This document shows, in pieces, positions 31,801 through 42,340 of a stretch of 64,000 nt of DNA (the stretch's first letter is position 1; every line of letters begins with the position of its first letter). The position numbers and the translations under genes are program-made. This DNA is from Pythium myriotylum. Lineage: Eukaryota; Oomycota; Peronosporomycetes; Pythiales; Pythiaceae. The stretch lies in contig JALJCQ010000018.1 in the NCBI GenBank assembly GCA_023091665.1, positions 62,001 to 126,000 of the forward strand, written 5' to 3'. The notes beneath the pieces are model-generated. The model was given only the letters and a program-made list of their open reading frames with translations. It was not told the DNA's origin and made no database searches.

Positions 31801-33495
31801 ACAGGTCCATCGGCGGCCTTTTTTTGATTAAGATGAATGCTCGCAGAGGTGACGTATAAAATATATTGGATGTGCTTGACCAAAATTACCGAGTACTAGT
31901 GCTGCTTATGGCGATGGTGCACTTCATCAACGACCTGCTGTTGCTCCGATATGTCTAGACTCGAACGGTTTGACTCACATGATGCAGCTCCAGGATGTTT
32001 GCAGTGTGATCGAGTGTACTTCGCTGGGTCCAACCGTCATTATTCTTAGTGAACTACGCCATCCAGCCAACCTTGTGCAGCAAGTCCGAAGAACCCGATG
32101 ATGCGCGCGTACTGTACTCAACACGATGATTAGTACCGTTCGTAAGATCCGATCTGACGGAGATGAGCAAGTTGGATTGAAGCCATGAGTCACCCTGGCT
32201 GAGCTCGGTTCGCTGCCATAGAGGATCGCTTTGTTTTCATTCATGAATTTGTGTAAATTCATAAAACGTGGGGCTCAGTCAAAGAAGTGATGATGATGAA
32301 AGTTGGAGTCAATTGCGTTACAACGAGTGAACTGCGTAGCTGGTACATGCATCCTCTACCCCTGGCCTTCGACACACTGGGCGTGCTGAGACTGTTAACC
32401 TTGGGCCTCATGTAAACTTTCTATTTCAATACCTGGGGGTTAGTAAAGCCGTTAACCCCCCCCCCCCCCCCCCCCCATTGACGCTTGCTAAACATACCGA
32501 GCTTGTATTGCCGATCTTTGCAACCAGATTTCAACTGCCAAATCTACTGTTTTGGGTTATTGTGGCTCACAGCCCTTTTGTCGTTTTCGATCAACTTTGG
32601 ACCGATCTGACCACCTACCCCTTCAAAATCGATCAGGTCTGGACTCAGTTTTGCGTGCCTCACCTCGGATCTGCTCAGATGTACTCCTATCTGGACCCTG
32701 AAACGTCATTACAGTGACTGCAGCAGCACAGATCATCTCCTATCTATCAGAGACATCTCCGATTGTCGTTTTAACGGTGACAATCGGAGCACCATTCAAT
32801 AACTACCAGCACAGCGTTGTGGAGTCATGTTCTCAGATTCAGATGGTGGGCGATCGCGCTGCTCCACGTCTACTGCATCCACGTGACCTATGTGAGTGAC
32901 GTCCTCGGCCCCAGAGTGCGTACGTTACAGCGGTGGCATCCGCGCTTCAAGCGGGCACCAGGGTACAGAATCAATAAATCAAACTGGGTCTAGTATTGAC
33001 TCCGAATCGGTTAGATAAATCTAGTGACATAGTTGCCTGACAGATCCGATCTGGCCTCCGATTTAAATTGGTGCTCAGATCTATTGCTCCGATATATATT
33101 CACATCTTCGATCTGCAAGCCCGAAGTAAGGCTTAGATCGGAGCGACAGAAAGTCTGTAAAGCACAATACTCGATTACATTTAGACTTTGAGTGGCTACA
33201 CTCGAAGGTTTGGATGACCTCCTGTCTTCCGATGCTGCCGCATCCCGGTCAAAATAGCGGACACCGACTGGTGCCTTCCAAATACCGCGTACACACGATC
33301 GATTGCCTCTTCACTAGTCGTTCCTGCACGGACAAGAGCGGCAATTGCGTCCCAAAAGACCTTGCGTCTCGAGAAAGCAAACTTGTTCCGCCCTCTCTCA
33401 CCAGGTGTGAAGTCTTTTGCTGCTTTTTGACCGTGAAGGCCGATCTCGTATTCATGCCACAGCTCAAACAGATCGTTTGGGCGCTTAGATAGTAA
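31801..33495. other. 3' flank, palindrome edge and intergenic DNA
   Basis: Palindrome arm to 32442, including a minus-strand LINE tail near 32287-32321. A 21-base C run follows, then AT-rich DNA with repeated GATCNGA-like words and a short hairpin (TCCGATTGTC/GACAATCGGA near 32760-32787). No gene is supported. Confidence 0.5.
32456..32476 (+). repeat. 21-base poly-C run
   Basis: Uninterrupted C run immediately outside the palindrome arm; a likely weak spot for sequencing and assembly. Confidence 0.9.
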
Positions 33496-34161
33496 AGAAG
33501 GTGCACGTGTAGGAACTCCAGCGGGTGCTTCTGCTGCTCTTGGCCGGGCAGTCGTTGCCCCGGCTACTATCTCAAGTGGTCAAGCTCAACCCCGCGGGAA
33601 GAACAAACTTGGGAGTACTTTCGCCAGTGCACCCTGAGCCAGTTTGAAGCATCAAACTACCAAGCCAACTTGCGCCTGAATCTTCGAAAGATCAAGCAGC
33701 TTGGTGATATCGAAGACTACAACGGGAAATTCTCGGAGATGATTTTCCGCGTCGAGTCTATGGATGAACTCGACCAGATCAGCAACTACGTTACTGGTCT
33801 GAAACCCAAGGTCCGAGCTTATGTTAAACTGGAGAACCCGACGACACTGGAAGAAGCCATGGATCTGGCAACGAAATTTGAAATTGCTCACTTCGATGAC
33901 GATGATTCCAACAACCGTAGAGTCACCATGACCCGTCCTGAGTCCTCCGGAAGCGGCAAGAGACCGATCTACCAAGGAAACACCCACGGAAAGAAATTTA
34001 GGGGCGGTGGCCGGTTCAAACCCAAATTCGAGAAGAAGCCTGAAGACAACAAGAAACAAGTCGTATGCCATCACTGCAAGAAGGTTGGACACTATAAGCG
34101 TGACTGCTACTTCTTGAAGAACAAGAACAAGGATCAGGGAAACGGTACTCCACGTGAGTAG
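33496..34161 (+). pseudogene. Gag of the Ty3/gypsy element (5' truncated)
   Basis: The frame is open from 33496 to TAG 34161. It contains the capsid-like stretch TWEYFRQCTLSQFEASNYQA and the CCHC zinc knuckle CHHCKKVGHYKRDC near the C-terminus. The N-terminal matrix part is missing (stops just upstream at 33490-33495) and there is no ATG. Confidence 0.8.
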
Positions 34162-34175
34162 AAGAGGTATCTGGC

Positions 34176-34631
34176 GTGGAAGAGTCATCGCAAGACGGAG
34201 AATGTGTTGATAAAATCAATCTGAATCTCCTTTGCGATAAACCTCTCGAGTTCCGATCCGCGCCCTTGTGCGTACTCAACGGCCAGATCGCGACAGGCAC
34301 AACGGGAATAGAAGCAAAGCTGTTACTTGACACTGGAGCGACTACGAACTACATTGCACGAAAGTTCGTCTCGCAACACCAAATGGAAACAGTGAAATTC
34401 AAGGATCGTACTGTGGCAATCAAACTCGGTAACAACAAGAGTGTTCAAACCGAGCTGGAGATCGCGAAGATACCAATTCGACTAGAAGAAAAGCAACCTC
34501 TCTACGAAGGTGTCGCAATTGTGTATGATATACCCGAGGAATTCGACTGCATCCTTGGAATGCCGTACTTTGAAGATAAGCAACCAAATATTGATTGGAA
34601 AAGGAAGGAACTAACAGTGAAGGAAGACTGA
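34176..34631 (+). pseudogene. Aspartic protease of the Ty3/gypsy element
   Basis: A 151-codon frame with LLLDTGATTNYIARKF, the DTGA active-site motif of retropepsins, and the flap-side segment DCILGMPYF. It is separated from gag and pol by stops and frame changes. Confidence 0.8.
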
Positions 34632-34991
34632 AGGGCAAGGTGTAGTGGAACAAAAGCCATCCGAAGACAGCAGTCCGGCGAATGGATCCGGACTTCACAG
34701 TGCCGCACAAGGAAAACCCTTGCCAGCTTTAGGCCGTGAATCCTGTAGAGCCGCCGTGCCAGATTCGAATGAGTTGCTAAGTGAAGCTACATCGAAGCTC
34801 CCAGTTGAGGAAGGTAAAACTCCATTAAGGAGGAACGGAACCATGGTTGAGAAAATGTTCACAATCGGAATTGTGGATGAGAAAGGTGTGAACACGAAGT
34901 TCATCACAAGAAAGAAGTTGAAGAAGTTTCTTCGAATCAAGTCGGATAACTCACCAACGCTACGATCAGACACATTCAACGGGAACTGAAA

Positions 34992-36780
34992 GTGGAAACC
35001 TCGAGAGATACAAGATCCGATGAACAAGACAATTTAGGAACAGCAAAAGCACGTCGTTACGTAGACACGGATTGGAAAACATTCAAGAACAATCCCGCGT
35101 ACGAGATGTTAATCAACTACGCAGACAGTGTCTTCAAACCCGAACTTCCCGACGGACTCCCTGCAGCACGCGACATCGAACATCGAATCGATGCGAAGGA
35201 TCCAAATATCGCGATTCATCGACCACAATGGCGCCAATCACCCGAACAGCAAGCCGAGATCATCCGATGGGTGAAGGACATGGTCAGTAAAGGTCTCATT
35301 CGACCAAGCATCAGCCCCCATGCTGCACCAACGTTCTGTGTGCGCAAGCCGGTTGGATGGAGAATCGTGCATGACTATCGCTTTTTGAACTCGAACACAA
35401 TCAGACAAAGTGTGCCGATGACACGCAAAGAAGATGTTTTCGACGCGATGACCGGTGCTTACTACTTCTCCACAATGGATCTGATGTCAGCCTACTACCA
35501 AATTCGGATGAAGGAAGAACACATCAAGTATACGGCGTTTCAAGCACCAAACGGGTTATGGGAGTATCTAGTGCTACCAATGGGTGTCAGCAATGCACCA
35601 GCAACGATGCACAGATTAACATCAAGCTACTTCAAGCATCTTCCACATACGAGAACGTTCTACGATGATTTGTACGTTTTCACGAAGTCGAAGGATGTCA
35701 ATGTGCATGTTGAAGCGCTGCGCGATGTATTGAAGAAACACAAGTTATACGTGAAGCTCTCAAAGTGTGTGTTCTGTGCTGAAGAGATCCCATGCCTCGG
35801 TGATTTTGTTGGCCGAAGCGGAGTTCGAATTGACCCGGATAAGGTACAAACCATTCGAGATTGGCCAGTACCGCGAACGCAAGACGAGCTACAGAGCTTC
35901 CTAGGTTTAACAGGTTATGTTCAGAGGTTCTGCCATCAGTATGCCTACCTCACAGCACCACTGTTTGGACTGCTCAAGCGCAAAGATCGGAAGAACTCCA
36001 AGATCAAGCTGGCGGAGCAGCACGTCCGTTGCTTCAAAGAACTTAAATCACGCTTATGTCGGACACCTGTCCTACACTTACCAGACTTGACGAAGCAAAT
36101 GCACCTTCGTACCGACGCCAGTAATTTTGCTATGGGAGGTGTGCTATTCCAAGTCGTCAATGGCATCGAAAGACCAATCGCGTTTACAAGCCGAAAGATG
36201 AAGCCAGCCGAGTTGAAATATCCAACACAACAGCAAGAGCTACTAGCTATTGATCATTCACTAGCCAGCTTCCGCATCTACTGTCTTGACAAACCGGTCA
36301 TGATTGAAACAGATCACAAAAGCCTTGGAGGCATCTTCACACAGAAGATGGCGAACCGTCGACTCGCTCGGTGGTACGATATCCTCGCAGAGTATCAGCC
36401 CACATTCGCATACTTACCAGGTGCAAAGAATGGAATTGCCGATGCGTTGAGCCGACGACCCGACTTGAAGCCAGAGACGAAGGAATTTCATTATCTCTCC
36501 TTCCCAAGTTTCAGTGAGACTAGCTTCTATCTAGACTTATCGGAATCCCGGGTTTCTGACCCCATACTGAAAGAAATCAAGGACGGGTACAAGAAGGACA
36601 AGCATGCCCAGTTGATCCTGCGAGACATAGCTCAACGATCACAAGAAAAGCCAAGGAAACAGCGAACGAAGTCTAAAGAGTTCCGCCAATTTTCCGAACA
36701 AGACGGGTTTATCGTCTACCAAGGCCCTAGTGATGAGACGTCACGGATCTTCGTACCAAACCTACGGAAAGTGCTGGGTC
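34992..36780 (+). pseudogene. Reverse transcriptase and RNase H of the Ty3/gypsy element
   Basis: The frame holds RT motifs WRIVHDYRFLN, STMDLMSAYYQI, VLPMGVSNAPATM and the catalytic FYDDLYVF. The gypsy-type RNase H follows (LRTDASNFAMGGVLFQ, TDHKSL, GIADALSRRPD). The integrase begins after the RNase H with DGFIVYQGP and RIFVPNLRK, then breaks off. The frame continues to 36935, but only as antisense of the chromodomain piece. Confidence 0.88.
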
Positions 36781-36953
36781 AAGTCTTCACGGATGCGGGT
36801 CACAGGTTCGTACGTCCAAGACCCACCGACCCACTTGACCTTGTACATTCCGCCGATACGGTCGACGACCCGAAACACCTTGTACGCCGGCGATCCTTTG
36901 ATCCACTTGACAGCTCCAGGTGGCAGTTTCTTTGATCTTGACGTCCGTGCCAT
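36762..36953 (-). pseudogene. Inverted chromodomain fragment
   Basis: On the minus strand: FRVVDRIGGMYKVKWVGGSW then TYEPVTRIREDL, the fold-defining pattern of a chromodomain as found at the C-terminus of gypsy integrases. It runs opposite to the neighbouring pol frame, which implies an inversion or a second inverted element. Confidence 0.65.
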
Positions 36954-37358
36954 GCTGAGTCAGCCGAAGCAAACAACAGACAAGACTACCGAGACGAGAC
37001 GCTTGCACTCTACTTGACGAAGACACCGATCTTCCGACAATCAAGCCGTCAGAAGAGTCAACAAAGCGTTTCCTCGTGGAAGGGGTGAGTGTAACCGAAG
37101 TGAGTGGACCTGCCGTTATCACCCATCATAATGGTCTCTGATTGGATCGTCCACATGGTCGACTCTGATTGGTTAACTAGAGGTGAACCGGGAAGATAAC
37201 CGTGGTTAACCGGTTCAATGTATTAGGGTAACTATACTATATTAATTCTAGAATAAAAAGAGGAGACGTAGGAGCCACCCAAAGGGGCGGGCTCCGAACT
37301 CCTCGCCAGGGCAGCCACACTTGCCAATTGCCCGCCCTGGCAACTAAGACAAATCTCT
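36954..37358. other. Transposon-derived flank
   Basis: Continues the inverted retroelement piece, then AT-rich sequence with CTCTGATTGG repeated twice (about 37133-37170). No gene is seen. Confidence 0.4.
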
Positions 37359-37838
37359 TCATTTAGATTCAATAGCCCTCAATTTTTTTACCTCTTGCTG
37401 CGTCTCAAGCTGAAAACGAGCACTTTCTCTGCGTATACAATCAACGTCTCGCTTCAATGAAAACAATTGAGCATGGAGAGCAGCAAACTGGCGTCGAGTA
37501 AACTCAGAACCGCCATTAGCTGTTGTTGGGCTTGGACCGACAGGTACAGGCGCTGCCATTGCTTCGTTTACTGCGCCCACCGCAGACTCACTGTCGTTTA
37601 CGTCGATCAACTGGAGCTCCGATCCGCCACCAACAACATAAAATGGCTCTCGAGAAAGTGGATTCACACCGATATTTCCACCAGCGGCAACATAAATTTT
37701 AGTGACCTTTTCATTGAGTTTGACTGGCATCAATTCGAAATCACTTCGAGTGGTCTGCTCAACTGCAGCCCGTAGCAAAGCATAACCGAGAGTTGCAGCA
37801 ACATTATCGCCCCATATTTTTCTAGCTGTTGGCACCAT
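37359..37838 (-). CDS. Unrecognised protein of 159 residues
   Basis: ATG at 37838 (minus) opens a frame with a globular-looking N-terminal half (KIWGDNVAATLGYALLRAAV, VNPLSREPFYVVGGGSELQL) and a C-terminal helix of coiled-coil type (RRQFAALHAQLFSLKRDVDC to ETQQEVKKLRAIESK). The frame stays open upstream for at least 30 codons, so the true N-terminus may be further right. I recognise no family. It lies between a gypsy element and a decayed membrane-protein fragment and may itself be transposon-derived. Confidence 0.4.
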   Translation of the reverse strand: MVPTARKIWGDNVAATLGYALLRAAVEQTTRSDFELMPVKLNEKVTKIYVAAGGNIGVNPLSREPFYVVGGGSELQLIDVNDSESAVGAVNEAMAAPVPVGPSPTTANGGSEFTRRQFAALHAQLFSLKRDVDCIRRESARFQLETQQEVKKLRAIESK

Positions 37839-37875
37839 GTCACATGCGAGTGTCCCACGCGATAAACACTGGAGA

Positions 37876-38600
37876 TCACGGACTGGAACGTAGCGACATG
37901 GCCCCTGAGGCGTTGGCCTGGCGCAATGCCTGGCTCGAGGACGCGATCACGCTATGCGGTGGTACTCGAATCTCCTGAGCACGGGGCAGCACGACGACAA
38001 GTGCGGCATGCTGCGTCGCCACTTTGACGTGGGGCACACTGGCGGCGGCAGCAACGAGCTCGACTGCTCCCGGGACGTCGCCGCATGCCTGCCGACCGCC
38101 GTGGTCGAGCGCTTGGGCGCCAAGTTCGCAAGCCGCGACCAGCAGCTCTGGTACCACTCGGTCGCGGTTTCGAACGGCTCGCAATTCGGACCCTTCCTCC
38201 ACGAGGCGCTCCAGGGGCGCAAGGTGCTGGGCATCTACGAGCTCGCGACGCTCATCTCCAACACGACCTGCTCGCGGGTCGTGGTCTCGCTCGTGCTTGT
38301 GCGGGGTTATTGGCTCGGCCGCACGCGGCCTCGGGATCAGCTGCCTCTCGTGCACGCGCAGCTTCGAGCTGTTGCGTATGCTGCTGTTGCGTCGGCTCTC
38401 GACGTCTCTCGTGGCGTTCTTCTCGGCCGGGCTCGACTTCGAAGGCGAGCAGCGGCCCTTTGCCGAGGCCTGGCTCGCTGTCTACCCGGCGCTCGCCGAG
38501 ACGCTGCTCTTTCTGTACGCGTTTCTCAACTTGCTCGCGCAGTGCGTGCCCCGCCGGCACCGCTCAACAACAGCTCACCGACTTCAACTCTGACCTCTCA
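37876..38600 (+). pseudogene. Frameshifted fragment of a GC-rich, probably membrane-spanning protein
   Basis: One frame gives HDDKCGMLRRHFDVGHTGGG through GRKVLGIYELATLISNTTCS to about 38290. The plausible continuation lies in another frame (SFELLRMLLLRRLSTSLVAF, then LAETLLFLYAFLNLLA with hydrophobic helices). The change of frame near 38.3 kb and the lack of a convincing start point to a decayed gene. High GC suggests host origin. The family is not identified. Confidence 0.4.
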
Positions 38601-39141
38601 AACTCTCTGCCCTGCTTCAAGAACTTCACCCCGGATCAGATGACGTATGAAACGATTACTGTAAAGGATCATGTCGATAACCATGCCGCTAAACGCAGGT
38701 TATTGAGATCTACTTTTGGCAAATGTCAATCAACGCAACCTCAAAACGAGAAGAAATCCTTTCGAAATTACGAAAAGCTCTTGAACCGAACTCTCTTGAA
38801 GAACATCATTCGATAGTGGCTTCACTACAAGTGGGTTGATTGAATGCTTCCAAAATAATGGATTCCAGTTCATGTCACTAAAAGAAGGTGAAATTGTGAT
38901 ATCGCACTTAATGTGTAGAATCAGACTTCCTGTTCAGTATAAGAGGCTTGGCCCAAAATGCGGTTCACTATGAGGACAAAAGTGATACCACCATAAATCA
39001 AACGCGTTTACTGAACACCTTTATCACCGGTAAAATAATACGAACAGGACTCAGTAGTTTCGGTCAAGAACATCAATTATATTTTAAACGTCACCTCTGC
39101 GAGCATCATCCTCATCAAAAAGAGACCACCCGTGGACGTGT
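38601..39141. other. Intergenic region
   Basis: AT-rich. The last 80 bases (from about 39060) match the 3' flank of the palindrome trypsin genes (CGTCACCTCTGCGAGCAT), marking the edge of a segmental duplication. Confidence 0.55.
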
Positions 39142-39929
39142 CTACACCCACGTGGCGTTTGGCGCGTTGGCCTGGATCCAGCTCTTGACGTACGAGACCT
39201 TGGAGTAGACGCCCGGCTTGTTGGTCCGGCCACAGCCATCGCCCCACGAGACAACGCCGATGAGCACATCACCGGTGGTCCGTTCGAGAATGAGCGGTCC
39301 TCCCGAGTCGCCCTGGCACGAGTCGCGGTTCGTGGCACCGCCCGCACAGAACATGGTAGCCGAGAGCGCGCCGGAGAGGTTCTTGGTCTGGCACGTGGCA
39401 CGGGAGAGCACGGGCACGTTCACATGTAGCAGCTCGTTGGATGGGTAGCCATTTTTCCCGCGGGAACTTCGATCGTGTTGCCCCAGCCGAGAACCGTAGC
39501 GGTCTGGCTAGCAAAGGTCTCGGAGTCAGCGCTGAGGAGCTTGATCGGAGTGCCCTTGGTGGCTGGCTTTGCGAGCTCAAGGATCGAGTAGTCGTAGGTG
39601 TACGATGCCTCCCTGTAGCTTGGGTGCACGATCTGGCGCTTGACCTGGATACGCTCGCCATCCGAGCTGCCGCTGGCAAAGTGGGTGCCGACCGCGACGT
39701 ACTTGGCGATGCTCTGGCAGTGAGCAGCCGTGAGCACGTGGGTGGGCGAGATGAGCGCACCACCGCACCGCGAGCGGGCCGTAGCCGTCTCACGGGAGCC
39801 AGTGACGAAGGTCTTGGTGCCGGCAGGGACGACGGTGCCGCCGAGAATGAGCGGGTTGATGTCGGCGACCTGCGCGTTGACGTTGGCGACGGCGACGGCA
39901 GCGGTGGCGAGGACGAGGGCAGTCTTCAT
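39142..39929 (-). pseudogene. Trypsin-like protease with a single-base frameshift
   Basis: Nearest relative of the palindrome genes: MKTALVLATAAVAVANVNAQ signal peptide, ILGGT, His in TAAHC, Asp in TYDYS, then Ser in [11 protein letters not shown] and a NATWV end. The two halves lie in different frames. Alignment to the paralogue places the loss of one base at a run of five T (39451-39456, five A on the coding strand). Without it, the frame ends 20 codons later, before the catalytic Ser. Start ATG is at 39929, preceded by an initiator motif at 39957-39980. A homopolymer error in the assembly would look the same. Confidence 0.85.
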
Positions 39930-39956
39930 GGCAAGCTTGGAGTGTTGACTTGGAGG

Positions 39957-39980
39957 TTGCTGGTAAATTGTAAAGTGAGA
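39957..39980 (-). promoter_or_regulatory. Initiator/flanking-promoter motif of the 39142 locus
   Basis: On the minus strand TCTCACTTTACAATTTACC then AGCAA, close to the motif of the palindrome copies. Confidence 0.55.
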
Positions 39981-40149
39981 AGAATGGGGAGCTAGCGATT
40001 GCCGGAAAGAGGAGTTTGGGTGGCTTGATTGTATTCGTGGTTTACCCATACTCATCGTTCAGAGAAGATATTGTAGCCTACGGATAGAAGCAGAGTACTT
40101 CTCCTTATGATCATCACCACTGATTGTTTCGCGAGAGAGTTGCCACCAC

Positions 40150-40265
40150 CCTCTGGCTGTCCACAAATCAATTCGGCATTCTGGAAAGCATCCGTTGATT
40201 AATTCATGCCGGAAGCGTCTAATACAGGTCAATTTGTGGGTCAGGTCAGCGTCTTTTCTATGCAC
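40150..40265. repeat. Dispersed repeat, also near 28.2 and 42.75 kb
   Basis: GTCCACAAATCAAT at about 40159 matches 28166-28180. The inverted block near 40225-40262 (AGGTCA...GGTCAGGTCAGCG) matches 42750-42782 in reverse. It joins pieces of at least one short repeat family. Confidence 0.5.
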
Positions 40266-41726
40266 ACATCGACTTGGTCAGGCAACAGGTCACGTCGAGC
40301 CACGTGACCAATGCTCACTGTCACTGCCGAGGTCAGACTTTTGACGCCGAAACAGACTTTCCACAATCGAATAACCCAACAAGCCAATCAAACAAGAACA
40401 GGGCTCGATCTGCCGGCCAAGGAGGTCGCGCCCTCCCGAGTGCACGCGGTCGGCTGTGAGTCACGGCAACAGCGCGGCCTCGAGGAAACGCCCGAGGTCG
40501 CGCTCGCGCGTGGTCGAACGTCACCCCGGCCGCGGGTAGCGATGGCGCGTGGGTGGTCGCGCTCGCGCGAAGCCTTGCGCCATCGCCGCCGCACAAGCTC
40601 GGGCAGCAGACCGCCAGGCGTTGCGCCTCGTCGTTGGCCACCCGAGAGAGCTCCGTGCGCAACTGCTGCCGCCGGCACTGCGTCTGGAAGCAGCGAGCTA
40701 TTCGGGCGGTTTGTCCGCCAACTGTGGTCGGCGGCCGTGGCGCTTCGTGTCCTCATCGGCCTCGGAGCAGAGCCTGGGCGCTTTGTGCTCGTGGAGTGTG
40801 GAGTGGCGCGCTAAGTAGAGCCTGCGCGCGAGCCTCAACACTCGTTGTTGACAGCAATGCGTTAGATGTGTTTGCACAGTTTGGCTGGCGACACTATTGA
40901 GTCCTAAACGAAGTATGTGGAGCGCAGCAGGAAACCTGTTAGGATTCATTAAGACAAACTCAACAGACTCCACTTAATCCATCATCATCATGCTGGCCTC
41001 AGTTGCGTAAGTTCGTTCTCGCCTGCGCCAGCGCCGTCGCTCAAGCAAGCGTTCCTCCGTTGTGGTCGGTTGGATGTGGGAGTCACGCTCTTCGCGTCGC
41101 GTCACCATGCTAGGTCAGGCGCTATTGAACGGATGCGAACTTGAGGTCAGCGAGCCCATGTCAATCGTGCTATCCAAAGCGCCCTCCGCCATTGTGTGCA
41201 GTTGCCCCTGCATACGGAAGACCTATTCTTAGTGACGGACCATATGACAGCAGCGGCAGACCTGACAGTAACCCCGCCGACCCGGGTTGAGCTCACCTAA
41301 AGGCTGCGTAAAACTTCGTCGAGCGTAACTTTTGGTGAAGGAGACTTCGCTGACACACCGTGTCCGTCCAAGTGCGACAAGGACAAGGGCAGCAAGGGCA
41401 GGGCAGCGGGGACTCTGGCTCGTGGTCGTCGGTTTTGACCTCAGCTTCTGCTTCCGCTCCTGCTCCACATCCGGCTTCAAGCGGAGTGGAGGCGAGATCC
41501 CGAGCGCGCCTTCACCGCCGGTTTGACTGCGCCTTTAGTGACGGACCGGCACCATGGGCGTTGGGCACTCCTGCTCCAGAGCCAGCGCCGGCTCCGGCTC
41601 TGGTATCGGGCAACAGCACCCCGACTGTGCAGCAGTGTGAGGAGCACAGCTATATCTCTGCCCTAGCGCCTTCTCGGAACTTGATCTCTCCCCTCACGTC
41701 GGATACCGGCGGCCAAGTCCGTCGGT
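40266..41726. other. Intergenic region, partly GC-rich
   Basis: 40.4-40.9 kb is GC-rich with overlapping frames on both strands and no domain. A LINE-type tail lies at 40953-40991. The frame 41360-41776 holds only low-complexity Ala/Pro sequence before the RNase H remnant. Confidence 0.45.
40953..40991 (+). repeat. LINE 3' tail with ATC microsatellite
   Basis: AAACTCAACAGACTCCACTT then AATCC and ATC repeats. Same consensus as 2246-2283. Confidence 0.5.
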
Positions 41727-42266
41727 TTGCCGCCTCCAAGATCTCCAGGCTTGCCCTCTGGCGCCTGGGATCGTAAGCCTACCCACCCTGGGCCTGGGGG
41801 CTCAGGAGCAGTAATTGCACGCATTACCGATGAAGCTACCCACGCAACGGTTGTGTACACAGCAGCAATGTCCCACGCCGCGCGGACGACCACAAATAAC
41901 CAAGCAGAGTACAGGGGCCTCGTCACCGGCTTGACCGCAGCCACCCAGTTTCAATGGACGCCACTAGAGGTGGTCGGCGATAGTATGCTCATTATCCAGC
42001 AAGTGAAGAGGTACAAGGCACCTCAGAACCGGAGACTTCAGCGCTCGTATGCAGTCGCTCGACGCTTAGCGGACATCCTCGGCGTCCGCACTTGGAAGCA
42101 TCATCCGCGAGCAGCCAACCGAATGGCAGACGCAGCGGCCAACCTCGCCATGGACGAGGAACGTAGCAGTCAAGTTCTTCACCCAACTCACCGACCAGAG
42201 CACAAGCAAATTGCTGCGCTACTTAGCAGCGACATTGCGCATTACAGAATAGGACTTCAATCCTAA
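41727..42266 (+). pseudogene. RNase H domain remnant of a LINE retrotransposon
   Basis: RNase HI fold with a degraded first strand (WDRKPTHPGPGGSGAVIA, where the relative at 1566 has FFDGGSRGNPGPGG). The other sites are NNQAEYRGL (Glu), VVGDSM (Asp) and NRMADAAAN (Asp). There is no ATG. A GAT-repeat tail follows within 45 bases (42303-42340), matching the layout of the remnant at 1566-2283. Confidence 0.7.
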
Positions 42267-42302
42267 CCAGGCATTTCACGCCGGCTATAGGTTTCTAGAC
42301 GA

Positions 42303-42340
42303 GTAAACCAATAGACCTCACATTGATGATGATGATGTAA
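42303..42340 (+). repeat. LINE 3' tail with GAT microsatellite
   Basis: CAATAGACCTCACATTGATG then GAT repeats, directly behind the RNase H remnant. Confidence 0.6.

Larger units (their letters stand above)
29841..32442. repeat. Right arm of a 5.9 kb palindrome
   Basis: Inverted copy of 26553-29154 across a 686 bp spacer (29155-29840). It ends near a GGGGGTTA...TTAACCCCC inverted pair and a 21-base C run. It carries the identical trypsin gene 31012-31800. Confidence 0.9.
33496..36950 (+). mobile_element. Rearranged Ty3/gypsy LTR retrotransposon
   Basis: Gag, protease, reverse transcriptase and RNase H follow in order on the plus strand, in three broken frames. Only the first part of the integrase region remains. 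It joins near 36.77 kb to a chromodomain-like piece on the opposite strand. No matching LTR pair was found by eye. The element is defective. Confidence 0.85.

Noticed and set aside
26553..32442. CRISPR or integron-type array
   Set aside because: The repetition is two inverted arms, not spaced direct repeats, and the DNA is eukaryotic.
40311..40818. GC-rich frame of 167 codons
   Set aside because: Arg/Ala/Pro-rich, overlapping frames on both strands, no motif and no initiator.
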